From the NCBI GenBank assembly GCA_030427725.1, contig JAUICV010000001.1:496001-560000 (forward strand): 64,000 nt of DNA, read 5' to 3'. The translations under genes were made by a program, and so were the position numbers. The first letter of the stretch is position 1; every line of letters starts with the position of its first letter. This document shows, one piece after another, positions 54,419 through 62,377 of this stretch. This DNA comes from Chlamydiia bacterium. Lineage in GTDB: Bacteria > Chlamydiota > Chlamydiia > Chlamydiales > GCA-2402025. Below the pieces are notes generated by a model, which did not search any database, had not been told where the DNA came from, and saw only the letters and a list, made by a program, of their open reading frames with translations.

Positions 54419-54808
54419 TTATATTTCTAAGCAATGCTTTTTTATCGCTTGTAACTCAAAAACTTTATGTTGAATTCTAGGCTGTAAACGAAGGGTTTCA
54501 GCGTAACGAGGCAGGTTTTCTCTTAATATTGGTTGTAAATATTGGTGCGCTTTCGATAGCACAGCCTTTGAAGATTCATTGCTAAATATTTGATTCATAT
54601 TTACTCTTGTGATTTCTTCATCCCTTGATTTTTTAAAGATATAATGAGTGTTAAAGTTTTTGAAACTGTCGTCAGCAATCTTTTCTATTAGGCTGTAAAT
54701 AGCTTTCTTAGTTGTTTCACATTTTCCCTGTGAATTGGAGACTATAGCCTCTAGTTTTTCTAATGAAGTTATGGCTAATTGTTCTGCAGAGTTAATAGGT
54801 CCTGACAT
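54419..54808 (-). CDS. Small hypothetical protein (YAExLRL type)
   Basis: Unrecognised 129-residue helical protein with ribosome site AGGGGAA. L-R-E-N-L-P-R-Y-A-E-T-L-R-L near residue 105 resembles the C-terminus of the following gene. Charged, soluble, no signal peptide. Possibly a diverged pair with that gene. No function is proposed. Confidence 0.55.
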   Translation of the reverse strand: MSGPINSAEQLAITSLEKLEAIVSNSQGKCETTKKAIYSLIEKIADDSFKNFNTHYIFKKSRDEEITRVNMNQIFSNESSKAVLSKAHQYLQPILRENLPRYAETLRLQPRIQHKVFELQAIKKHCLEI

Positions 54809-54950
54809 AACTTTTCCCCTAAGTTTAAAAATTGCCGGAGTTTAGAATATTTTTGAATAATTGGAAATTTCTAAAGAAAATAATTTGCAAGCAGGTCTAT
54901 TAACTTCTAACATGCGCTTGAAGCAGTAAAAATATAGGCAGGGGATAGTT

Positions 54951-55832
54951 GTGGAATTTACCAACCCAGAAAAAATGTTTTTTCCGAAAGTTAAACATAC
55001 AAAACAAGATATATTAGATTATTACCGGTGTGTAGGAAAATACTTGATACCTTGGATAAAAGGGCGGGCTCTTACAATAAAACGATTTCCAAATGGAGTT
55101 ACTAAGCAAGGTTTTATTCAAAAAAGCGCCCCAGAGCATTTACCCGCCTTTGTGAAAGTATTAACAATTTCGAAAAAAGCTGGAGATTGCATTAAGCAAA
55201 TCAATTGTCAGAGCCTTAAAACATTAGAGTATCTAGTTCAGCTGGGAACTATCTCTTTACATGCACCCTTAAGCAAGGCGTCAACTATAGAAAAACCAGA
55301 TAAGGTTATTTTTGATCTAGATCCATCGGGGAAAAATTTTGATAAAGTTAAATTAGCAGCGTTTGAGTTAAAACGATTTCTAGAAGATAGTCTAAAACTA
55401 AAACCTTATGTAATGCTCACAGGATCAAAAGGGGCTCATGTTGTAGTGTTTATAAAACCCTCATTAGACTTTGAGACTGTTCGAGCTTTTGCTAAAGATG
55501 TTGCTTGTTATCACATTAGTAAAAATCCAAAACTCATGACAATAGAAGCTTCTAAATCAAAAAGAAGAGGTAAGGTATACGTTGATATTTTACGCAACAG
55601 TTTAGCTCAAACAGCAATTGCTCCCTTTTCAATAAGATCAAGACCAAACGCTTCTATTGCTGTTTTTGTTTCTTGGAGTGAATTTTCAAGATGCAGTGTT
55701 TCAGATTCGTATACCGTTTCTACAATAAAAAAATATCTTTCAAAAAATAAAACCCTATGCTCAAATATCTCTCACGAAGCTAAAAATTTAGCCTCTGCAA
55801 TCAAACGAATAGAGAAACTAAAGAAAGACTAA
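54951..55832 (+). CDS. Stand-alone LigD polymerase/primase domain
   Basis: Archaeo-eukaryotic primase-fold polymerase like the N-terminal domain of LigD, used in end joining and gap filling. I-K-G-R-A-L-T-I-K-R-F-P-N-G-V is the family start. V-I-F-D-L-D-P-S gives the two metal-binding Asp, T-G-S-K-G-A-H-V-V-V the nucleotide-binding His region, and V-Y-V-D-I-L-R-N the third Asp. At 293 residues there is no ligase or phosphoesterase domain, and no ku gene is nearby. GTG 54951 has AGGGGA at the right spacing. The next gene, SpeD, follows 19 bases later. Confidence 0.88.
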   Translation: MEFTNPEKMFFPKVKHTKQDILDYYRCVGKYLIPWIKGRALTIKRFPNGVTKQGFIQKSAPEHLPAFVKVLTISKKAGDCIKQINCQSLKTLEYLVQLGTISLHAPLSKASTIEKPDKVIFDLDPSGKNFDKVKLAAFELKRFLEDSLKLKPYVMLTGSKGAHVVVFIKPSLDFETVRAFAKDVACYHISKNPKLMTIEASKSKRRGKVYVDILRNSLAQTAIAPFSIRSRPNASIAVFVSWSEFSRCSVSDSYTVSTIKKYLSKNKTLCSNISHEAKNLASAIKRIEKLKKD

Positions 55833-55851
55833 ACTATTGGAGAGAATTTAA

Positions 55852-56256
55852 TTGAGATACGTAGCGCTATTAGTTGTATTTTTGAGTTTTATAAAAGGAT
55901 TCGGAGAGGAATCATATGAATTTATTGGAACACATTTTATTGCAAGTTATTATGAATGTTGCTCTGAAAGTCTAAACGACAAAGAGTACTTAACCAGTGT
56001 AATTGAAGAAGCTGTGGAAGCTTCTGGAGCGAGCCTTTTAGATAAGGTAGGTTTTCAATTCACTCCGCAAGGTGTGACAATTCTAGCTCTTCTAGCAGAA
56101 AGTCATGCTTCAATCCATACCTATCCGGAAAAGCAGGCTTGTTTTGTTGATCTATTTACTTGTGGAAATAGTTGCGACTATGAGAACTTCCATGATGTTA
56201 TGCAGAAAGCCTTAAAGGCTAAGCACGTGTCAAAAACAGTTTTAGAGCGTCAATAG
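55852..56256 (+). CDS. speD: S-adenosylmethionine decarboxylase with signal-like N-terminus
   Basis: Pyruvoyl-dependent AdoMet decarboxylase that supplies the aminopropyl donor for spermidine. E-S-H-A-S-I-H-T-Y-P-E has the self-cleaving Ser and catalytic His; V-D-L-F-T-C-G the Cys; the C-terminus A-L-K-A-K-H-V matches the family. It is 134 residues, with about 20 extra hydrophobic residues at the start (Y-V-A-L-L-V-V-F-L-S-F-I-K-G) before F-I-G-T-H-F-I-A-S-Y-Y. TTG 55852 has GGAGAG seven bases upstream, so this N-terminus is likely translated. That implies export or membrane anchoring, which is unusual. No speE is in the window. Confidence 0.88.
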   Translation: MRYVALLVVFLSFIKGFGEESYEFIGTHFIASYYECCSESLNDKEYLTSVIEEAVEASGASLLDKVGFQFTPQGVTILALLAESHASIHTYPEKQACFVDLFTCGNSCDYENFHDVMQKALKAKHVSKTVLERQ

Positions 56257-57020
56257 TTTTTATAAATAACAAGGCTTGTGTTTTCGATATGAATAAGCTT
56301 CATTTTTTTAGAAAGCTCGTTTAGATAATTCAAGACGCCCACACAATTAGGGGTGTAATCATGCCATATGATAACCCCTCTTTTTGATAAGACCTTCAGT
56401 GATTTTTCTGTATCATTCTTTACACACTCATAGCTATGGCCAGCATCAATAAAAACAAAGTCAAAATCTTTATTATCTAGAAGATATGAGGAAAAATCAG
56501 AAACTAAAGTATCTGCATAAATTTGGCGAATAGAAGGGAATTTGAAATTTTGGTAGAGTTTTGAAGCTTTTTGCTTATCTAAAACAAAAGGGAGATCATA
56601 ATCCAAAACTTTTGTTTTTTTTGGCAGGTGAGATGGTAGGTCGACGGTTGTTATTTTTGTGTTTTTAAGGGCGTTTAATGCAAAGTGTAAGGTGCTATGT
56701 CCGTCAAATGTTCCAAGTTCTAAAATATGTATAGGCTCAAATTCTTTTATCAATGAACCAAGAACTATTTGTTCGTAGTAGCTGGTATTTCCGTCTCTTA
56801 GAGGTATACTTGAGAATGTTACAGTCTGATCGTTTTGAATAAAGGAATGAAGGCTTCTTATTGTTAATAATCTTTGATCTTTTAGTGCTGTATCGATGAT
56901 TTCTCCAAAAAGCCTTTTAATAGCCTTTCTATGCGTTGAAAAGTGAAAAAAAAGTTGATGAAGACAAAATAGGCGTCTTTTAAATTTAGAGAAATAGGAT
57001 GATTTGATCAAATCAGTCAT
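56250..57020 (-). CDS. SAM-dependent O-methyltransferase-like
   Basis: 256-residue Methyltransf_24-type protein. H-I-L-E-L-G-T-F-D-G-H-S-T near residue 95 is motif I, T-V-D-L the acidic post-I site and F-D-F-V-F-I-D-A-G-H-S-Y the motif with catalytic Asp. V-I-I-W-H-D-Y follows. The N-terminal 60 residues are basic and helical. Substrate unknown. Its stop overlaps the convergent speD end. Confidence 0.75.
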   Translation of the reverse strand: MTDLIKSSYFSKFKRRLFCLHQLFFHFSTHRKAIKRLFGEIIDTALKDQRLLTIRSLHSFIQNDQTVTFSSIPLRDGNTSYYEQIVLGSLIKEFEPIHILELGTFDGHSTLHFALNALKNTKITTVDLPSHLPKKTKVLDYDLPFVLDKQKASKLYQNFKFPSIRQIYADTLVSDFSSYLLDNKDFDFVFIDAGHSYECVKNDTEKSLKVLSKRGVIIWHDYTPNCVGVLNYLNELSKKMKLIHIENTSLVIYKNY

Positions 57021-57023
57021 AGT

Positions 57024-58415
57024 TTACTTATAGTATCTATGGATAAAAAATGGAATCATACAAAGCAGAGCCATACCTCCTATAAGAGCTAGCTCGTATT
57101 CTAAAACCTTAGTGATCCCTAAGTGATCAGGTGGGATAAATCCAAATGCAATTGTACCAATACAGGCTAATGATCCTAAAATAGTTGTAACGATGATCCC
57201 TACTCTTCCAAGGGGAATTCTAAAGGTTCTTTCCACATCTGGTTTTGAAAAGTGTAGCTTTATACCAGCTAAAAATAGGAAAAAGTACACGATCATTGCT
57301 AACTGAGCTGTGATTGCAGATAGTAGCCAAAAAGAGCTGGCTACAGATGGCATAATCACAAAAGCAAAACAAAGAAAAGAGACAATCACACCTTGTAAAA
57401 CTAAAATGCGAACAGGTACGCCATGTTTATTTGTCTTCGAAAGATAAGGGGGTAAGCTTTTATCCCCGGCTGCAACCATAAGTCCTTTTGGAGGTCCAAT
57501 AATCCAAGCACTGACACCACCAAGACCACCAATGATAATAAAAAGCGCAATAATGGGTAAAAGCCATGGTATATTCAACTTAGCAACAAAAATTGAAAAG
57601 GCCTGTAGGGTCCCCGTGACTAAATTTAAATCAGCTTTTGGAACAATGATAGCTACAGCTAAAGAAGCTGTCATAATAGTAGCTAAAATAATGATTACCG
57701 AAATAGCAATTGCTTTGGGATAATCTCTTTTAGGATTTTTCATCTCAGCAGCGTGGGTTGCTGCCATTTCAAGTCCAATTAGGCCAAATAGAACATTACT
57801 GAGATAAGCAAGACTTCCCGTGTCCTTAGCATTTGGGAAAAATGACTTAGCAGAAATACTAATTTCTAATGGATTACCTTTTAAAAACCAAATAGCTCCA
57901 AGAATTGAAATTAAAACCATAGGTAAAATAGTCCCTACAACAGCGCTAATAGAGCTGAGCCTGCTAGAGGCTTTCATTCCTAAACAGTTCACATATGTGG
58001 CTCCCCAGAAAAGGGCTAGTATCATAGAAACCATATACAGTTTGTTCTGAGCAACGGCGGGATTGAAGAAATAGGTAATGGTTCCAGCTATTAAAGCCAT
58101 AATCGTTGGATACCAAACAACGTTATAAATCCAATTTAACCAAATAACAATTAATGAGGCATTTTTGCCAAAAGCTTCTCTAACCCAAACATAAATGCCA
58201 CCTGTATTTGGCCATCCTGATCCAAGTTCTGCTGATATCAAGGCGCTAGGAATGAAAAACGTAAGCGCAGCCAAAATGTAAAAAAAGATAAGGGAAAAGC
58301 CATATTCCGCAGAAAATGGAATAGTTCGGATACTATCAACTGCAATTACGTTGATCATGACCAATTGAAAGACGCCTAATACCTTTCTAGAGGGTGTTGA
58401 TGATTGAATTTCCAT
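57024..58415 (-). CDS. APC-family amino-acid antiporter, second copy
   Basis: 463-residue transporter paralogous to that at 29422-30897. The shared F-Q-L-V-M-I-N-V-I-A-V-D-S-I start, S-A-E-L-G-S-G-W-P-N-T-G-G-I-Y-V-W-V-R, G-L-E-M-A-A-T-H-A-A-E-M and G-P-P-K-G-L-M-V-A-A-G-D-K-S-L-P blocks are GadC/YjeM-like. About 12 helices. Three bases from the methyltransferase gene. Likely imports a host amino acid in exchange for another; substrate unknown. Confidence 0.85.
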   Translation of the reverse strand: MEIQSSTPSRKVLGVFQLVMINVIAVDSIRTIPFSAEYGFSLIFFYILAALTFFIPSALISAELGSGWPNTGGIYVWVREAFGKNASLIVIWLNWIYNVVWYPTIMALIAGTITYFFNPAVAQNKLYMVSMILALFWGATYVNCLGMKASSRLSSISAVVGTILPMVLISILGAIWFLKGNPLEISISAKSFFPNAKDTGSLAYLSNVLFGLIGLEMAATHAAEMKNPKRDYPKAIAISVIIILATIMTASLAVAIIVPKADLNLVTGTLQAFSIFVAKLNIPWLLPIIALFIIIGGLGGVSAWIIGPPKGLMVAAGDKSLPPYLSKTNKHGVPVRILVLQGVIVSFLCFAFVIMPSVASSFWLLSAITAQLAMIVYFFLFLAGIKLHFSKPDVERTFRIPLGRVGIIVTTILGSLACIGTIAFGFIPPDHLGITKVLEYELALIGGMALLCMIPFFIHRYYK

Positions 58416-58491
58416 TGTAGTTAACTGAACTAAACCTGTATAGTATTTGGCAATTTTATAGATAAAATCATTAAAGATAAAGGTTTTTAAA

Positions 58492-60231
58492 ATGTCTTTA
58501 GATGTTCGAGGGTTACCTAATACTAACGACGGTTTGTTTGTAGATCCATTTATGGAGACTGAAAGACAACAAGCAATGCAGGATGAGGAAAGAGAATGCT
58601 CCGATTCAGGGTATCGTTTTCAGATTGAATCAAGCGATTTAGGTGATGATAGAGCTCACGTTCGGTTAGGCAATATTTATTCCCGAATTTCAGATCTTAC
58701 ACAAGAAGGGGAAAGGATACCAAAAGCTCTTTTTAAAAAAATTGGTGGGTGTCCTAAAGATCATACAGAACTCTCAAGATTATGTAGGGCTGCTGTTTGT
58801 GATAAAACTAGATTACTCCCTTCTACTGATCCAGGTATTTTTTTCGTTTTTACAGATACTGATAATGTAGATTTTAAGACTCAAAGAAAGGCCAACGAAG
58901 TGTTAAAACAGATTAGGCTTGGAACTGTCGTACCTGATGGTGTTTTTAAGGTTGGACGCAAAAGAGCGCAAATAGAAATAGCTGTTAGGCATATGTCTCA
59001 TCTCTTTGCGCTACAAAACCATTCTATACCAGGAGTCTTCGCAGCTGTTAAAATGCCCGAGCTCCCAAAGGAATGGGACTTTGATACAAACTGTCTAATT
59101 GAGGATCTTTGGAATGGAGATAAAAAAGTTTTTCACCCTGCAACAAAAAATGGCCATGTGATTGGAATTTTTGAGTCATTTGAACCCAACTCATTTAAAG
59201 AACTATCTAAAGAAGAGAAAATACAATCGTTTGCAGAGCTTGTAACTCTAGGCGTGATTATTGGGATTAGAGATGGGAAGAAAGAAAATATAAAAAACGA
59301 CAAGTTTATCGATGTAGAGGAGTGTTTTCCTGCTAGACTAGACCCTAGTCCAAAACAAAAAATTTTTAAGGCATCAATTAATTTTCCTGTAGTAATAGAC
59401 CATGAAATAGCAAAAGAACGAATCCCAAAACAGATCCTAATAAGCCTTTATAGAAAACTAGATAAAGTTGATCTAATAAAAGTGTTACAAGGTATGGACA
59501 AACAAGGAATCTCATTTCGAGATATATATTTTGATGAGATATCAAGCTCAACAGCATCTCCGGTACCACTCGATAGTGAAGAATCTGTAAATTTTTTAGA
59601 GCAAGCTTCTGACACTGAGGAATTACTTTTCCATGATGATCAAACAGATAAGCTTCAAACTAGCGAGTCTTCAGATGATGACGAGGTTGTTTTTGAAGAC
59701 GAGGAAAGTTCGACTTTAGATGATACGCTTAGGTCTACTTCAGATGAGGAGGAAGTATGTATTGATGGAGGTAATTGTTCAGTTATTTGTGAACCTTTTG
59801 CTGAGGAAGACGAAGATCTGTTCCCTCCAAACAAAACAGAGAAAATGTTTTTGCCAGAACAGGGTAATGCATTTCAATTGAGAGTTATTAGATTAAAAAA
59901 TATAATAGGTGAAGCAATAACTAAAAATATTCCTCTTACTTGTTTTGATCTTGTTGCAAATGTTGATACGATTTTTGGGGAGCATTCAAGACTGTTTGAG
60001 GAAGGCGTTTTTAGAAGCTCATCAGATGTAGGAAGACGATCATCTACATCCAATACACCAACTACCCCAAGAACCTTTTCAGTTTTTAATTTTTCACAGC
60101 CACAACCACAACCTCAACCACAGCCACGTAGAGATCCTCCTGTGGGTATTGAAAGATCTAACTCTCTACCAGGGGATATGACTAAGCTTTCGATTTCAAT
60201 TCCTCGATTGAAGGATGTCACAGGCAAATGA
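58492..60231 (+). CDS. Acidic hypothetical protein with Pro-Gln repeat
   Basis: Unrecognised 579-residue soluble protein. The first 350 residues look folded (A-L-F-K-K-I-G-G-C-P-K-D-H, I-E-I-A-V-R-H-M-S-H). Residues about 350-440 are rich in Asp, Glu and Ser. The C-terminal 80 residues are disordered, Ser/Pro/Arg-rich, with five Pro-Gln pairs (near 60101-60130). AAAGG lies nine bases before the start. This profile is common in secreted effectors, but no family or secretion signal is recognised. Confidence 0.65.
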   Translation: MSLDVRGLPNTNDGLFVDPFMETERQQAMQDEERECSDSGYRFQIESSDLGDDRAHVRLGNIYSRISDLTQEGERIPKALFKKIGGCPKDHTELSRLCRAAVCDKTRLLPSTDPGIFFVFTDTDNVDFKTQRKANEVLKQIRLGTVVPDGVFKVGRKRAQIEIAVRHMSHLFALQNHSIPGVFAAVKMPELPKEWDFDTNCLIEDLWNGDKKVFHPATKNGHVIGIFESFEPNSFKELSKEEKIQSFAELVTLGVIIGIRDGKKENIKNDKFIDVEECFPARLDPSPKQKIFKASINFPVVIDHEIAKERIPKQILISLYRKLDKVDLIKVLQGMDKQGISFRDIYFDEISSSTASPVPLDSEESVNFLEQASDTEELLFHDDQTDKLQTSESSDDDEVVFEDEESSTLDDTLRSTSDEEEVCIDGGNCSVICEPFAEEDEDLFPPNKTEKMFLPEQGNAFQLRVIRLKNIIGEAITKNIPLTCFDLVANVDTIFGEHSRLFEEGVFRSSSDVGRRSSTSNTPTTPRTFSVFNFSQPQPQPQPQPRRDPPVGIERSNSLPGDMTKLSISIPRLKDVTGK

Positions 60232-60270
60232 TCGATCGGTTGTCATTTTAACTATGCATTAGGGCAAAAA

Positions 60271-60302
60271 AAAACCTCGTTACTTTAACGAGGTTTTTTT
60301 AA
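60271..60302. terminator. Intrinsic terminator
   Basis: AAAACCTCGTTA (60271-60282), loop CTT, TAACGAGGTTTT (60286-60297), then T to 60300, with an A-run before. Perfect 12-bp stem that can end both the acidic-protein gene (plus) and the lipoprotein gene (minus). Confidence 0.9.
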
Positions 60303-60316
60303 GAATGGCTTTTTTT

Positions 60317-60592
60317 TTAAGAAGCATCTCTTGGATGTTGAGGTTTTTGAGGGTGAGTTGGCATTTTCTTTGAAGCCGAGTCCATTGGTTGACTTTGCTT
60401 CATGCGTGGTTCACCTTTTCCTGATTGATACATCTCCTTAGTTTCACTTGGGTGATGATCTGAGGCAGGTTCACTTTTTCGCATCTCTTTTTTTTCAGGT
60501 TTGTGCATAGCGCCTGAGCATCCTGTTAAAGCAAACAAAGATCCAAAAGCTGCAGAAAGTACAAGGGATCTAAATAAGGTGGTTTTTTTCAT
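60317..60592 (-). CDS. Small lipoprotein
   Basis: 91-residue exported lipoprotein. L-V-L-S-A-A-F-G-S-L-F-A-L-T-G-C gives a lipobox L-T-G-C near residue 25. The mature part is Lys, Pro, Met, His and Ser-rich without predicted fold. GAGGAGC precedes ATG 60592, which is preferred over 60619. Located before the F-box pair on the same strand. Membrane location likely; role unknown. Confidence 0.75.
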   Translation of the reverse strand: MKKTTLFRSLVLSAAFGSLFALTGCSGAMHKPEKKEMRKSEPASDHHPSETKEMYQSGKGEPRMKQSQPMDSASKKMPTHPQKPQHPRDAS

Positions 60593-60706
60593 AAAGCTCC
60601 TCAATAATAAAATTTTCACCAGTTTTTCTTTTCTTAGAATATTGAATTATTTATTTAAAGCAAGATTTTCTGCAGAAAATTATTAACTAATAAAGTGAGT
60701 CTTATT

Positions 60707-62197
60707 TTACTCACCTTCCTCTCTAGTTTTTGGCCTTTTTGTTGGATGACCTAAAGAATCTGCTTTAGGCTCTATTGGATTTCTTTTTGATACATCAAGT
60801 TTAATATCGCTCCCTAGTTCTCTTAATTTGCTAACAACACGCTCAAAACTCACCGGATTGTCATAATTTTTTTCGATCATAACGCGAACAAGAACTAGCA
60901 AGATGTCTTTTGTAACACTTCCTTTTGCGCAATAAGAATTATTTAAGATAGTGTCGATAAGTTCTTCGTTTAAACCATGATTACAAAGTAAGTATAGCGT
61001 GAAGAAAACTACCGTAATGGAATGTTCATTAGAGGAAACTTGATCTAATAAGGTCTTTATATCTCCTTGCTCAAAAAGTTTTAGTGTAGCCTCGAGTTTT
61101 GGGTGGTGTTTAATTATTGCTATAGAGAGCTGGATAAACTCGTCAGTTGTTATAGTTCCCTTCATGTGGCTTGTCCAAGTACGGGCATGAAACTCTCTAA
61201 TAACTTCCTGATAGCATTCGTAAAAAGCTTTTTGATGATCGGAAATATTTTTGCTACGAGCACTTGGTCTAAACTCTAGAAAACTTAATGCTTCAAGTGC
61301 TTGCTTATAGCGTTCAAATCCTATCAAACTCTTTATGCAATTGAATTCAAATTCATGCCTTTTTTCTAGTCTCGGTTCTAAGTGGGTGACTTTTAAAAAT
61401 TGTTTAATTCGTCCATTATAGCAATTAGAAAAATGAGTAGCTAATTGATGGATAGTCTTTCTTCTGTTAGTAGCACTTAGTGTCGCTAATAAATCAATAC
61501 CAGCTTGAGCAAAACCGTGATAGGGGATTGAGGCGCCATTTTTTTTAAATGCATTTTTGTAAAAATAAGTGACGACCAATGTTTCTGAATATAGGCGCCA
61601 GTCATTATTGTCTGCTATCATATTCAGCCCCTTGATAGAAGCTCTAGTTGCTGGCTTGATAGCTTTTAACCCTTTGTACTTCTCCATAACTGATGGAATT
61701 TTAGCCAACTGTGAGTATATTTGATCAAACGTATAATAGGAGTTGAAATCTCCAGGTCTTCGAAGAACTCTAACTTGAGTTGGAAACTCTATTTCATTAA
61801 TTGTTTTTTCAGAACTTAAAAGTGTTTTTAAAGGGAGGTCTTCTAAAAAATTAGCCACCCATCTAGTCACTTTATAAACTAGCTTAGTAAAAGAAGGTAA
61901 GTGAGTGTTGTCTGATTCAACTTCAAAATATTTTCGTTGAAACTCATCTATTTTAGCGACTTGCTCAGAATCATTCTTGAAGGCTTTTATAAGGTTTTTA
62001 AAAAGGTTATGAGTATTTTGAGCCTTCTCACTGTAAACATAAGAACTTGTTTGGTCATACATTCTTTTTGATGTCATAGAAAGTCGTTTGACGTCCTCAA
62101 AATCTAAATGCCCACATATGTTGCCGAACACCTCAGATCCCATTTGATCAAACCCGTAAATCATTGGTTGAGGATTGGTAGAAAGTGTTGTAGACAT
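60707..62197 (-). CDS. F-box-like protein 1 (eukaryote-like)
   Basis: 496-residue cytosolic-looking protein. Residues about 15-45 (M-G-S-E-V-F-G-N-I-C-G-H-L-D-F-E-D-V-K-R-L-S) fit an F-box, which in eukaryotes binds Skp1 of SCF ubiquitin ligases. The rest is helical without recognised repeats. The C-terminus ends K-R-P-K-T-R-E-E-G-E, resembling a short nuclear localisation signal. ATG 62197 has AGGAG upstream and starts M-S-T-T like the paralogue at 62378. A host-directed ubiquitin role is inferred. Confidence 0.7.
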   Translation of the reverse strand: MSTTLSTNPQPMIYGFDQMGSEVFGNICGHLDFEDVKRLSMTSKRMYDQTSSYVYSEKAQNTHNLFKNLIKAFKNDSEQVAKIDEFQRKYFEVESDNTHLPSFTKLVYKVTRWVANFLEDLPLKTLLSSEKTINEIEFPTQVRVLRRPGDFNSYYTFDQIYSQLAKIPSVMEKYKGLKAIKPATRASIKGLNMIADNNDWRLYSETLVVTYFYKNAFKKNGASIPYHGFAQAGIDLLATLSATNRRKTIHQLATHFSNCYNGRIKQFLKVTHLEPRLEKRHEFEFNCIKSLIGFERYKQALEALSFLEFRPSARSKNISDHQKAFYECYQEVIREFHARTWTSHMKGTITTDEFIQLSIAIIKHHPKLEATLKLFEQGDIKTLLDQVSSNEHSITVVFFTLYLLCNHGLNEELIDTILNNSYCAKGSVTKDILLVLVRVMIEKNYDNPVSFERVVSKLRELGSDIKLDVSKRNPIEPKADSLGHPTKRPKTREEGE

Positions 62198-62377
62198 TTT
62201 TACTCCTGTGAACATGGATAAATTGAGTTTTAACTAAAAAATGGTCACGTTATGATAGCTTAGAATTTGATTAAATTCAGTTTATTTATAAGATTGTACG
62301 TAGATTGTAGTATAAATATTCAAACGACGATGTTATTAAAATTATAACTTACAAAATAATTTGAAAAAAATAAAAGA

